From contig OZ023207.1 in the NCBI GenBank assembly GCA_963995525.1, positions 687,501-751,500 on the forward strand: a stretch of 64,000 nt of DNA, written 5' to 3'. The notes beneath the pieces were generated by a model that was not told where the DNA came from, did not search any database, and saw nothing but the letters and a program-made list of their open reading frames with translations. Of the stretch, positions 28,301 through 43,300 are shown piece by piece (the stretch's first letter is position 1; each line of letters begins with the position of its first letter). Both the position numbers and the translations under genes were made by a program. This stretch comes from Escarpia spicata. Taxonomy: Eukaryota; Annelida; Polychaeta; Sabellida; Siboglinidae.

Positions 28301-31300
28301 GTTGTAAGTACCCAGGGGGGCCTTGTGACATCAGGACAGTTGTAATTACCCTCTGTATTAGGATTCATACAGGGCTGGGTCCATTTACACAACATCAGGT
28401 CAATTACAATTACACCACTAAATTTCCAGTTACAATTACAGAAGCATTAACCCATTAGACCCCGGCCAGTTAAATTGGCTTGTGTCCCTGTTCCCCAGGC
28501 TGCTGCCACAGATCTCAGCATTTTCTGATTATAATTGCAAGTTGTGTTTATTTTTATGTCCATTGAATTATCTTTAAAATGATGTGACTGTGGTTTCAAT
28601 TGGTTAAATATATGTTGTCGTTTATAGGTGACAAACATAGAAAATTATTATTCTGGACAACTATACAGTTGACTATCATACATTTTATTGACATCAAATA
28701 CATTCTACTGAGTAGTTACACTTGTCATGCTTTGCTTAGACATGAGACAATGTAAATCATTTCACTTTGTATAAATATAGACAGCAAACACAGTAAGTCT
28801 TCTATCTTGGTTGCTGTCATCCTACATATTGCTTCTGTGTCGCGTCAACATCTCTGTTGACATTGTGATCACTAGCATATTGACACCTGAAACAACCACA
28901 TGTCAACCATTAAAACAATTGACAGAGTGTTGGAATACGTGCATAATAATTAATTAGAATAAAAGACATAATTTTCCTATAGCAACATTTAAACAGCAGT
29001 CTCCGCCGAAAACCCGACTGACGGTGACCACACTTGGACAACAAAACAAACGCAGCCCAAGTCATCCATTTTATCGCTCATTCAGTTACATTTTGAACGT
29101 AATGTCAACTTACCTTTAGAACTATAATGTCCAAGGCACCGCCATTTTTGAAGGTTCACGGGTGGTGAACTTCTATTCTATCGCGAAAAACTCATTTTTA
29201 GTCCTTTGGCCGAAGGTCCAAGGGGCTATTGCCATCACATTGCGTCTGCCGTTAGCTGCCGTATCTCAGAAACCGTTCAGCAAATTTTGCATAGACATCT
29301 TAGGGCACTGCCACTATGCATGAGCAATCTGTATTTGATTGAATCATTTTAAGGGCTCCCTAGGGCCTGCAAGGACCCCAAAACTGGTAAAAATGTAACA
29401 TTTGGCCTATTTTTTTAAAAACTGTTCAGCAACTTTTTTTCTAATTTTGCATAGATGTATCTTAGGGTGCTGCCACTATATACAAGAAATCTGTATTTGA
29501 TTGAATCATTCTAAGGGCACCTAAGGGGCCCCCAAAGTGCAAAAGTTTTACTTTATCTAGTGATATGGTTTTGAGAAGGGCCCTTGAGACCACCCCCAAA
29601 AGTAGATTTTGTTTAATGTGCCACAAAGTCAACACTGTGACTAAACTCTGCAGCCTAGTGCTACTGTTCCATTGAGACCTTGACTAATCTTTAATTGGTC
29701 ACAGAGCCCAGGCAGAGTAGACACACCCAACTGTAGATTTTGTTTAATGTGCCACAAAGTCAACACCATGACCAAACTCTGCAGCCAATATAGTGCTACT
29801 GTTCCATTGAGACCTTGACTAATCTTTAATTGGTCACAGCGCCCAGGCAGAGTAGACACACTTGACCCCTGTTAGACTGAACAGTTGCCTAACACGTTTT
29901 ATCTTCAAAACTATTGATTTTCTATAATTGCAAGTTGTGTTTATTTTGATGTTCATTTAATTATTATAAAATGGTGTGACTGTGGTGTCTATTGGTTAAA
30001 GATGTATTGTCTGTAGAAACCTGTAGGTGACAAACATAGAAAATTAATATTCTGTCACCTGTAGGTGACAAACATAGAAAATTTATATTCTGGATAACTA
30101 TAGAGTGAAATATCCTACACTTTATTGATATCAAATGCATTCTACTGTTCTGTTTATGCTTGCCATGCCTTGTGTAGACATGGTACTGTGTAAATCAGTT
30201 GTATCAATATAGACTAATAATTACAGATTCACAATATAGTTGACATAGTTCCGCTATACACAACCAAGAAATCTGTATTTGATTGAATAATTCTAGTGTC
30301 ATCAGCATATAGTAGAACATACATTTTCTACATCATCATCCCTAAAGTTGTTGTAAATTTCACCAGCTGCCATGTCAAGTCCGTTATAATTGTGACTAAC
30401 AGTGTTCAAAATGATTCAGGTAAGTAGCAAATAACAAAGGACACAAGTTTTCTCCTTGCCATACCTATACATTACATGAGAAGAAGGCTGACACAGCCTG
30501 TCCCTGATTTATACATGATTTAGCATTTTTGTATATGTTGTATACAACTTTCAACACAATACCATTAATACCGCATGAAATTATCTTAGACCACAGGGAG
30601 GACCAGTCTACTAAATCAAATGCTTTCTTATAATCGATGAAGGCACAATAAAGCCTTTTGCGTCGAGTCGAGACAAATACAATTCAACCAATACCCCAAT
30701 TTGAACACTGCCTGTTCTTCACCTATTTCATTTGCTTTGTTTAGGTATGTGGTCAGTCTGATGTTCTGAACAATCACTAAGAATTAATGAACACTTATGC
30801 AGAATGCCACCCACTTGGCAGGTTTAATTGATCTATTCAGCAATGAGGACACTGCTTAGGCCTCACTCTGGACACTGTCACTCACTAGAAAGAGTACAGA
30901 GGAGAGCGACTAAAATGATACCAAATCTGAGGGATCTTAGTTACGAAATACGCCTAAAAGAATGTGGTTTAACAACACTAGAGACCAGGAGATTGAGAGG
31001 AGATCACATAGAAGTGTTTAAAATATTGAATGGTTATGAAAATATTGATAGAATTTTTTTTTTCTCAGTTAAGAAAGATAGAAGGACCAGAGGACATGAA
31101 GCTACATTAGTAAAGGAGCAGTGTAGATTATATATAAGAAAGTTCTCATTCTCACAAAGGACTGTAAATGAATGGAACAGATTATCTCCTGATTGTGTTG
31201 GTGCTAGTAGCGTGAACATGTTTAAAAATAAAATCGACACACACCTTAAAAAGGCGGGATACATGTAGATAAAAAGTATTGGACTCTCGATAAGCCAAAA

Positions 31301-34300
31301 GGCTTCCTTGTCCAACTGCCATCCAGAGTAATTTTCTGGATGGCAATCTTGTTAAATCTTGTTAAATCTTGTATTGTCTTAGTTGGTGCATTGAGCTAAT
31401 CTACTTGACCATGAATCAGTGGTGGCTCTGGTTGTGTATTACACCCAGCTGTGGAGCTAAGATTCTCTGCCTGCTATTGTTTGATGGAAACTGTGACTAA
31501 TCTGTAATTGGTCACTGGTAGTAGCTTGTGTCAACAGACAGCATTAAGCCACTAGACCTCTGTTAAACTGGACAGTTGCCTGTAGGTTTTAAACTGTGTC
31601 AAACAGTGAGTCTACCTTTTGCTCTCAAATAATCTGTCCTCTTAGTTTTACACATGAAGACATAATCTGGCATAACTTGATAAGTCTTTGTAGCAGCACA
31701 TTTGTACTTCCAGTGTATCATTACAACATAACATACATATTACATACTGTGTGCCACATTTGAATGTTGTGCATGTAATATTTCCATGCAATCCATTTGC
31801 ATATATAATGTAAAACTTCAACAGCCGTTTTCTTCATTTTCACTTTTTGATCCCTACCATGTTCAATGCTCCATAACTTTGCCAATTTCTGTAGCAGTCA
31901 TATTTTTGAAACTGTGTAAAGCACTCTACCAAACCTTTACAAGGATGTAAGAAAACAATGTTACAATTTTTCCGACTTATCACTCATTTGGTCAGCCGGG
32001 GTCACATATAGACGTATTAGTCCAAAGGACTTCAGTGCCACTTGGCCCATTTTTTTACAATGCAAGCACATGTTGAAAATACCCACAATTCATAGGTAAG
32101 GTATCAAGGAATCAGCCAGTGTCTCTTAAGTATCGGCAAGATGGGGCCACTGCTAGAGGCTTTATCTCCACCAGGCGCTCTCATGGGCTCTGGGGAGAAA
32201 ACACCCGGGCGCTTTTTGACAAGCAGGGTCTAATGAGTTAATGGGACCTAAGAAAAAGTTGATCAATTATATTATATGTAGGGTCGAACAGGTCAATCAT
32301 GAAGTAGAATTGATTGAAAATCAAATGTTCTAAATTTGAACGAAATCAAAAAAATCAAAAACAAATTAAATTTGAACTGAAGTAAATAAGTTAGGGGCAA
32401 AGTGATTTTTTTATAACAAAATATAAAGTGTTTGCATGTTGATGATATTGAAGCCTCAAAGGCTTCACTTCAAGGGGCATACTTTCCCAGTCAGAAACCT
32501 CTAGTTAATAACCAGTTGCAAGTAATTAACCACTGGGGAAATCCGTAATAAAATGTCTGTGTTACTTTCATACGTGAACTGCTGGAATCTTCTTCTGATG
32601 AAGTACTGTGACTCGGACACCTTTATAACCAGTATAGCAGGCACATGGTGGCACCTTGCAGCCTGGCTAAAGAACAACCTTTGGACAGTTACAGGTGCTA
32701 AATCCATCCTTTGAGCAAACAGTGTGGAACAAACAGTAGTCTTGGATACTGCCAGCTATCTGGCTTCTTTGTTAATTAGCACTGTTAGGTGAGTGACACA
32801 TTGGGATCACATTTTAGGCATTGGGATCATAACTTAGGCATTGGGATCACATTTTAGGCATTGGGATCACAACTTAGGCATTGGGATCACAACTTAGGCA
32901 TTGGATCACAACTTAGGCACTGGGATCACAACTTAGGCATTGGGATCACAACTTAGGCATTGGGATCACAACTTAGGCATTGGGATCACAACTTAGGCAT
33001 TGGGTACTTTGTAATTTGTATGGTTTATTTGTAGGCTGAAAACAATCTATGGGACAGCTGTTTTTAAAGTTTTTTTGTTGTAATTTATGTAATTGTTTTA
33101 ATTACACAAAATAATCAATTACAATTTCATAACTAGAATCAATTACATCATCTGTCTATAATCAATCACAAATACAGTTCCGTAATTGGACCCAACCCTG
33201 GACTCGTAGCATGAGGGCATTTAATTTCACTACATATAAATTTGGCATATTGAGAATCTTTGAGATGACAGGGGTGAAGAGACTCTGCCCAAGGGGTATG
33301 ACCAGGGTCAGTATGGGCACAGTCTGTCTCTTACTGGTAACCTCAGGTCATGCCTTCAGTGCTGATTGGACCAGGATAACACATACATGATCACAACAGC
33401 TTCTGATTTTTAGAAATAATAATTACGTAAATGAATCATGTTAAATGATGATGTATGGCTGCTTCACTGTCAGATGAACGAGTCGCGCAACTGTGAAAGG
33501 ACTGTCTCTTGTAGAAATGTATCCTGAAGAATGCAGAGAAGTTGACGGAGCTGTGTGTCTACAAACTCAGTCACGACTGGTTCCCGCTGCTGGACCTCCT
33601 GGCTATGGCCTTCAATCCGGCCTGCAAGTAAGTCTTGGTCCTCAGTCCTGTCTACAAGTAAGTCTTGGTCCTCAATCCGGCCTCCAAGTAAGTCTTGGTC
33701 CTCAATCCTGTCTACAAGTAAGTCTTGGTCCTCAGTCCGACCTACAAGTAAGTCTTGGTCTTCAATCCTGTCTACAAGTAAGTCTTGGTCCTCAATCCGG
33801 CCTGCAAGTAAGTCTTGGTCCTCAATCCGGCCTGCAAGTAAGTAATGGTCCTCAATCTGGCCTGCAAGTAAGTCTTGGTCCTCAATCCGGCCTGCAAGTA
33901 AGTCTTGGTCCTCAATCCTGTCTACAAGTAAGTCTTGGTCCTCAATCCGGCCTGCAAGTAAGTCTTGGTCCTCAATCCGGCCTGCAAGTAAGTCTTGGTC
34001 CTCAATCCGGCCTGCAAGTAAGTCTTGGTCCTCAATCCTGTCTACAAGTAAGTCTTGGTCCTCAATCCGGCCTGCAAGTAAGTCTTGGTCCTCAATCCGG
34101 CCTGCAAGTAAGTCTTGGTCCTCAATCCTGTCTACAAGTAAGTCTTGGTCCTCAATCCTGTCTACAAGTAAGTCTTGGTCCTCAATCCGGCCTGCAAGTA
34201 AGTCTTGGTCCTCAATCCGGCCTGCAAGTAAGTCTTGGTCCTCAATCCTGTCTACAAGTAAGTCTTGGTCCTCAATCCAGCCTGCAAGTAAGTCTTGGTC

Positions 34301-37300
34301 CTCAATCCGGCCTGCAAGTAAGTCTTGGTCCTCAATCCGGCCTGCAAGTAAGTCTTGGTCCTCAATGTATGTTCTGCTGTATGTTCCACTCATTCAGTGT
34401 ATGTTCTGCTGTATGTTCCACTCATTCAGTGTATGTTCAGCTGTACGTTCCACTCATTCAGTGTATGTTCTGCTGTATGTTCCACTCATTCAGTGTATGA
34501 TCTGCTGTATGTTCCACTCATTCAGTGTATGTTCTGCTGTATGTTCCACTCATTCAGTGTATGTTCAGCTGTATGTTCCACTCATTCAGTGTATGTTCTG
34601 CTGTATGTTCCACTCATTCAGTGTATGATCTGCTGTATGTTCCACTCATTCAGTGTATGATCTGCTGTATGTTCCACTCATTCAGTGTATGATCTGCTGT
34701 ATGTTCCACTCATTCAGTGTATGATCTGCTGTATGTTCCACTCATTCAGTGTATGTTCTGCTGTATGTTCCACTCATTCAGTGTATGATCTGCTGTGTGT
34801 TCCACTCATTCAATGTATGATCTGCTGTATGTTCCACTCATTCAGTGTATGTTCTGCTGTATGTTCCACTCATTCAGTGTATGATCTGCTGTATGTTCCA
34901 CTCATTCAGTGTATGTTCTGCTGTATGTTCCACTCATTTGGTGTATGTTCTGCTGTATGTTCCACTCATTCGGTGTATGATCTGCTGTATGTTCCACTCA
35001 TTCAGTGTATGATCTGCTGTATGTTCCACTCATTCAGTGTATGATCTGCTGTATGTTCCACTCATTCAGTGTATGATCTGCTGTATGTTCCACTCATTCA
35101 GTGTATGATCTGCTGTATGTTCCACTCATTCAGTGTATGATCTGTTGTATGTTCCACTCATTCAGTGTATGATCTGCTGTATGTTCCACTCATTCAGTGT
35201 ATGTTCTGCTGTAGGTTCCATTCGTTCAATGGCAGCAAGCCGTCGGAGTCAGTTCCTCTCGGAGTTCAGCTTGCAGAAGACGAACTGTTTGCAAGACCGC
35301 CGGACACCAGGATGCCCAAGGTCAGGGTCGTTCTAGGTTGTTGCTTAATACTTGACTATGTGACACTCTGGCGTAGATGACAGCTGTAATGTGTTAATAC
35401 TATGTGACACTCAGGTGTAGACGACAGCTGTAATGTGTTGTTACTACTATGTGACACTCACATATAGACGACAGCTGTAATGTGTTAATACTATGTGACA
35501 CTGGCATAGATGACAGATGTAATGTGTTGTTGATACTACTTGACATTCAGGTGTAGACGACAGCTGTAGTGTGTTGTTAATACTATGTGACACTCACATG
35601 TAGACGACAGCTGTAATGTGTTAATACTATGTGACACTCAGGTGTAGACGACAGCTGTAATGTGTTAATACTATGTGACACTCTGGCATAGATGACAGCT
35701 GTAATGTGTTGTTGATACTACTTGACACTCAGGTGTAGACGACAGCTCTAATGTGTTGTTGTTGATACTACGTGACACTCACGTGTAGACGATAACTGTA
35801 ATATGTTGTTGTTGATACTATGTGACACGTGTAGACAACATCTGTTATGTAATGTCGTTGATACTACGTGACACTCACATGTAGATGACAGCTGTAATAT
35901 GTTGTTGTTGATAGTACGTGACACTCACGTGTAGACAACACGTGTAATGTGTTGTTGTTGATACTATGTTACACTCACGTGTAGACAACACATGTAATGT
36001 GTTGTTGTTGATACTATGTGACACTCTGGCATAGATGACAGCTATGATGTGTTGTTGTTAATACTATGTGTGTTATGTAACATGTTGTTTGTTGTTTGTT
36101 TCTTCCGTTGTCATTTTCTGTGTGTTATGTTCGTGTCTTGATGACCTTTGACCCGTTGGTGTCTCTTGTTGACCTTTGACCTGTTGTTGTCCAGGGCTGG
36201 CTCGTGGATCTGGTCAACAAATTTGGTCAACTCGGCGGCTTCCAGATGTTGCTTGACCGTTTCCTCACTGGACCCAACTTGTGCGTGCCGGTCATAGCCG
36301 CCCTCATCAGGTCAGTCATCACCCCCTAATCTAACCCCTCACCGCTCTTTAATCTAAGCCACTCCTCACTCAAATGCCCCCTAATATAATCCCATCGTCA
36401 GTTAATCGCCCCCCTATTCTAACCCCTCCTCAGTCAATCGCCCCCCTAATTTGCCACATGCTCAGTGAGTCACCCCATAATCTAACCCCTATTCAGTCGC
36501 CCCCTAATCTAACCTCTATTCGGTCAGTTGCCCTCTAATCTAAACCCTCCTCAGCGAGCCATCCCCTAATCTAACCACCTTTGACTGTTGCAGGCCATTT
36601 GGTCTGTGCTACGAGGTGCTCACTCCGCATACAGTGCAGATGTACTTCATGCCTATTGTGGTAAGTTCTCTCTACTTGCCCGGTCACCTTGTCTGTCCAG
36701 ATGTACTTCATGCCTATTGTGGTAAGTTCTCTCTACTTGCCTGGTCACCTTGTCTGTCCAGATGTACTTCATGCCTATTGTGGTAAGTTCTCTCTACTTG
36801 CCTGGCCACCTTGTCTGTCCAGATGTACTTCATGCCTATTGTGGTAAGTTCTCTCTACTTGCCTCGTCACCTTGTCTGTCCAGATGTACTTCATGCCTAT
36901 TGTGGTAAGTTCTCTCTACTTGCCTGGTCACCTTGTCTGTCCAGATGGACTTCATGCCTATTGTGGTAAGTTCTCTCTACTTGCCTGGTCACCTTGTCTG
37001 TCCAGATGTACTTCATGCCTATTGTGGTAAGTTCTCTCTACTTGCCTCGTCACCTTGTCTGTCCAGGTGTACTTCATGCCTATTGTGGTAAGTTCTCTCT
37101 ACTTGCCTCGTCACCTTGTCTGTCCAGATGTACTTCATGCCTATTGTGGTAAGTTCTCTCTACTTGCCTGGTCACCTTGTCTGTCCAGATGTACTTCATG
37201 CCTATTGTGGTAAGTTCTCTCTACTTGCCTGGTCACCTTGTCTGTCCAGATGTACTTCATGCCTATTGTGGTAAGTTCTCTCTACTTGCCTGGTCACCTT

Positions 37301-40300
37301 GTCTATCCAGATGTACTTCATGCCTATTGTGGTAAGTTCTCTCTACTTGCCTGGTCACCTTGTCTGTCCAGATGTACTTCATGCCTATTGTGGTAAGTTC
37401 TCTCTACTTGCCTCGTCACCTTGTCTGTCCAGATGTACTTCATGCCTATTGTGGTAAGTTCTCTCTACTTGCCTCGTCACCTTGTCTGTCCAGATGTACT
37501 TCATGCCTATTGTGGTAAGTTCTCTCTACTTGCCTGGTCACCTTGTCTGTCCAGATGTACTTCATGCCTATTGTGGTAAGTTCTCCCTACTTGCCTGGTC
37601 ACCTTGTCTGTCCAGATGTACTTCATGCCTATTGTGGTAAGTTCTCTCTACTTGCCTGGTCACCTTGTCTGTCCAGATGTACTTCATGCCTATTGTGGTA
37701 AGTTCTCTCTACTTGCCTCGTCACCTTGTCTGTCCAGATGTACTTCATGCCTATTGTGGTAAGTTCTCTCTACTTGCCTGGTCACCTTGTCTGTCCAGTC
37801 ACTTGCCTCGTCACCTTGTCTGTCCAGTCACTTGCCTGGTCACCTTGTCTATCCAGTCACTTGCCTCGTCACCGTGTCTGCCCAGTCACTTGCCTCGTCT
37901 GCCCAGTCACTTGCCTCGTCACCTTGTCTGCCCAGTCACTTGCCTCGTCACCTTGTCTGCCCAGTCACTTGCCTCGTCACCTTGTCTGCCCAGTCACTTG
38001 CCTCGTCACCTTGTCTGTCCAGTCACTTGCCTCGTCACCTTGTCTGTCCAGTCTTATGTACGTATCGAGGATGCAAGACAAGGTGTGAAGAATGTTGTCT
38101 GGTGGTGGCTGTGTATCTTATTTTGAAACTATGTAAGTAACTCAATAACTTGTATTGGCCTTTAAGACAGCAGTATTGGCCTTGTATTGGCCTTTAAGAC
38201 AGCAGTATTGGCCTTGTATTGGCCTTTAAGACAGCAGTATTGGCCTTTAAGACAGCAGTATTGGCCTTGTATTGGCCTTTAAGACAGCAGTATTGGCCTT
38301 GTATTGGCCTTTAAGACAGCAGTATTGGCCTTGTATTGTCCTTTAAGACAGCAGTATTGGCCTTGTATTGGCCTTTAAGACAGCAGTATTGGCCTTGTAT
38401 TGGCCTTTAAGACAGCAGTATTGGCCTTGTATTGGCCTTTAAGACAGCAGTATTGGCCTTGTATTGGCCTTTAAGCTAGCAGTATTGGCCTACCTATATT
38501 TTTGGCAATAAAATGTTTTTAAAATAAAGTGTTTTTCTACCTACCTACCATATTTTAAAAATCAATGTTATAGGAAACACAACTATATTTTATTTAGGAC
38601 TAAAGTTTGAGGGGCTGTTAACGTGTCGGTTGATTTCTTTACTTTTTCATCATTGAACACTAGTAGATATTGGTATGAACATATGTACTAAGGGGTTGTG
38701 CCAAAAATGCACTTCAAGTTTTGGCTGTCTTTCAACATTGTTGTAATATTTTTATGAAGCTGTAGCATGCTTAATATATATATGCATTTTTTAACAAAAC
38801 AAACCCGTATGAATGTCAATAATATATTTGTGCTTACAAACATGCAAATTTTTCTTTCAGAGTATTTCTCAAAATGAAATTAAATCCATTTTGCGATGAT
38901 TTTTGATATATTTTAAAATTGTCTTTAAAAGCATGGAAATGTCACTAAATAACCTACAAACTTAATTCTTTTCCGACTAGAGTTTTGCTTGATGTCTTAG
39001 GCAGTCTGAGAAAAAATTGTTAGTCTATCTTCAAAACTTTTATTAGAAATGATTAATTCTAAACAAGCATGTCTTGGCCACCGGAACCACCTTAAGTTTT
39101 TGTTATTGACAATTTGACACTATTAGAGTATCTGTGGGGTTTACATGCAGTGAGTGACATACGGGAACATGTTGGTGTCTTTGACAGAGACCTTGCATGT
39201 TGGTGTCTTTGACAGAGACCTTGCATGGTATTGTCTGTGATGGAGACCTTGCATGTTGTTGTCTGTGACAGACCTTGCAGGTTGTCTCTATAACAGAGAA
39301 CTTGCATGTTGTTGTGTGTGACCGAGACTTTGCACGTTGTTGTCTCTGATAGAGACCTTGCATGTTGTTGTCTGTGATGGAGACTTTGCATGTTGTTGTG
39401 TGTGACAGACCTTGCAGGTTGTCTCTATGACAGAGACCTTGCATGTTGTTGTGTCTGACAGACCTTGCACGTTGTTGTCTCTGATAGAGACCTTGCATGT
39501 TGTTGTCTGTGACGGAGACCTTGCGTGTTGTGTGTGACAGAGACCTTGCATGTTGTTGTCTGTGACAGAGACCTTGCATGTTGTCTCTGACAGAGACCTT
39601 GCAGGTTGTTGTGTGTGACAGAGACCTTGCATGTTGTGTGTGACAGAGACCTTGCATGTTGTTGTCTATGACAGAAACCTTGCAAGTTGTTGTCTCTGAC
39701 AGAGACCTTGCAGGTTGTTGTGTGTGACAGAGACCTTGCATGTTGTGTGTGACAGAGACCTTGCATGTTGTTGTCTATGACAGAAACCTTGCAAGTTGTT
39801 GTCTCTGACAGAGACCTTGCATGTTGTCTCAGACAGAGACTTTACATGTTGTTGTCTCTGACAGAGACCTTGCACATTGTTGTCTCTGACATATATCTTT
39901 CATGTTGTCACTGACAGAGACCTTGCATGTTGTTGTCTGTGGCAGAGATCTTGCATGTTGTTGTCTGTGACAGAGATCTTGGATGTTGTTGTCTGTGATG
40001 GAGACCTTGCATGTTGTTGTATGTGACAGAGATCTTGGATGTTGTTGTCTGTGATGGAGACCTTGCATGTTGTTGTCTGTGACAGAAACCTTGCATGTTA
40101 TTGTCTGTGACAGTGACCTAGCAGGTTGTTGTCTGACAGACCTTGCATGTTATTGTCTCTGACAGACACCTTGCATGTTGTTTTCTGTGACAGAGACCTT
40201 GCATGTTGTTGTCCGTGACAGAGATCTTGCATGTTGTTGTCCGTGACAGAGATCTTGGATGTTGTTGTCTGTGACAGAGATCTTGGATGTTGTTGTCTGT

Positions 40301-43300
40301 GATGGAGACCTTGCATGTTGTTGTCTGTGACAGAAACCTTGCATGTTATTGTCTGTGACAGTGACCTAGCAGGTTGTTGTCTGACAGACCTTGCATGTTA
40401 TTGTCTCTGACAGAGACCTTGCATGATGTTTTCTGTGACAGAGACCTTGTTGTTGTATGTGACAGAGACATTGCATGTTGTTGTATGTGACAGAGACATT
40501 GCATGTTGTTGTATGTGACAGAGATCTTGCATGCTGTTGTCTGTGTTGGAGACCTTGCATGTTGTTGTATGTGACAGAGACCTTGTTGTTGTCTGTGACA
40601 GAGACCTTGCATGTTGTTGCTGTGACAGATTCCTTGCATGTTGTTGTCTGTGATGGAGACCTTGCAGGTTGTTGTCTGTGACAGACCTTGCATGTTGTTG
40701 TAGGAGTTTGTGCCAACGTTCCTCAATGGACTGACAGATGAAGAGCTAAAGAAGGAATCAAAGACAGAGGCGAAGAATGACGCGCTGTCGGGGATCATCA
40801 AGGCCCTCAAGTGTCTCGTGTCGCGCATTCCGTCTCAGGAGGACACTGTCAAAAACCTTGAGATCTTCCGTCTCAAGGTCATTCTAAGGTCAGCACTATC
40901 TCTTGGTCAGTGTCAGTGTGTGTCACTTGTCTGTAATCAGTTGACACATGACATTCTCGTGATCTCAACTGAGATTGTTGGTGCACAGGGCCAATCATCT
41001 AATAGTGACACTTTGTCCACCTAATGGTGACACTTTGTCCATCTAATGGTGACACTGTCAATCTAGTGGTGACACTTCGTCCATCTAATGGTGACACTGT
41101 CCATCTAATGGTGACACTGTCCATCTAATGATGACTGTCCATCTAATGGTAACACTGTTTATCTAACGGTGACACTGTCCATCTAACGGTGACACTGTCT
41201 ATCTAATGGTGACATTTTTCATCTGATGGTGACACTTTCTATCTAATGGTGACACTCTCTATCTATTGGTGACACTGTCCATCTAACGGTAACACTGTCT
41301 ATCTAACAGTGACACTGTCCATCTAATGGTGACACTGTCCATCTAACGGTGACACTGTCCATCTAATGGTGACACTGTCCATCTAATGGTGGGACTGCCC
41401 ACAGGTAGCCCTCTGTTATATGCAGGCCCTTAGCCCGAAATAATTTTTTACCAGTGTTGAATTAAAAGTGTGTGTCAGTGCGCGAGTGGCTCGAGTGGCA
41501 CGAGTGGTGCGAGTGGCTCGAGTGGCTCGAGTGGCTCACATGGAAATTATTGGCCAGTTTGGTTTTTCACTGACAAACCTGCGTCACCTGCCTGTCTAAT
41601 GGTGACACTGTTTGTATAATTGATGGTGACACTTTGGTGACAGACTGCTGCAGATCTCATCGTTCAACGGCAAGATGAACGCGTTGAACGAAGTGAACAA
41701 AGTGATCACGAGTGTGTCCTACTACCCACACCGCCACGGACAGCTCGACGAGGAGGACTGGCTTACTGCAGACAAGATGGCCGTCAGTATCCCATGGTGC
41801 ACGGGGGGGGGGTCTATAGTCCCAGGGTGCCCTGGGGGTCTATCGCAGGGTGCAGTGGGGTCTATTCCAGGGTGCAGTGGGGGTCTATCCCAGAGTGCAG
41901 TGGGGGTCTATCCCAGAGTGCAGTGTGGTCTATTCCAGGGTGCAATACTCAATCCCAGGGTGCCGTGGGGTCTATGCTAGGGTGCAGTTGGGTCTATCCC
42001 AGGATGCAGTGGTCAACCCAGGGTGCAGTGGGGTCTATCCCAGGGTGCAGTGGTCTATCCCAGGGTGCAGTGAGCCTTGTAGAGAATGTGAACATGTTAA
42101 ATGTGATATTACACTCATATAATTATAATACAGCATGTATGTACACTCATATAATTATAATACAGCATGTGTGTACACTCATATAATTATAATACAGCAT
42201 GTATTTACACTCATATAATTATAATACAGCATGTATGTACACTCATATAATTATAATACAGCATGTGTGTACACTCATATAATTATAATACAGCATGTAT
42301 TTACACTCATATAATTATAATACAGCATGTATGTACACTCATATAATTATAATACAGCATGTATTTACACTCATATAATTATAATACAGCATGTATGTAC
42401 ACTCATATAATTATAATACAGCATGTGTGTACACTCATATAATTATAATACAGCATGTATTTACACTCATATAATTATAATACAGCATGTATGTACACTC
42501 ATATAATTATAATACAGCATGTGTGTACACTCATATAATTATAATACAGCATGTGTGTACACTCATATAATTATAATACAGCATGTATTTACACTCATAT
42601 AATTATAATACAGCATGTATGTACACTCATATAATTATAATACAGCATGTGTGTACACTCATATAATTATAATACAGCATGTATGTACACTCATAATTAT
42701 AATACCACATGTATGCACACTCATATAATTATAGTACAGCATGTATGTAAACTCATAATTATAATACAGTATGTATGTACACTCATAATTATAATACAGC
42801 ATGTATGTACACTCATATAATTATAATACAACATGTATGTACACTCGTATAATTATAATACAGCATGTATGTACACTCATATAATTATAATACCGTATGT
42901 ATGTATACTCATATAATTATAATACAGCATGTATGTACACTCATATAATTATAATACAGCATGTATGTACACTCATATAATTATAATACAGCATGTATGT
43001 ACACTCATATAATTATAATACAGCATGTATGTATACTCATATAATTATAATACAGCATGTATGTACACTCATATAATTATAATACAGCATGTATGTACAC
43101 TCATATAATTATAATACCGTATGTATGTACACTCATATAATTATAATACAGCATGTATGTACACTCATATAATTATAATACAGCATGTATGTACACTCAT
43201 ATAATTATAATACAGCATGTATGTACACTCATATAATTATAATACAGCATGTATGTACACTCATATAATTATAATTCTGTATGTATGTATACTCATATAA

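Larger units (their letters stand above)
28346..33514. other. USP9X intron 2, dispersed repeats
   Basis: Contains two copies of one segment (28500-28760 and 29905-30200), a member of a dispersed family (29195-29890) with an inner 130-bp tandem duplication (29601-29862), LINE fragments on both strands and a 20-bp array. No USP9X-like exon was found in it. Confidence 0.6.

Noticed and set aside
33470..34500. Long frames on both strands ([10 protein letters not shown] and [10 protein letters not shown] repeats)
   Set aside because: Both are out of frame with, or antisense to, the true exon and come from the 30-bp donor array.
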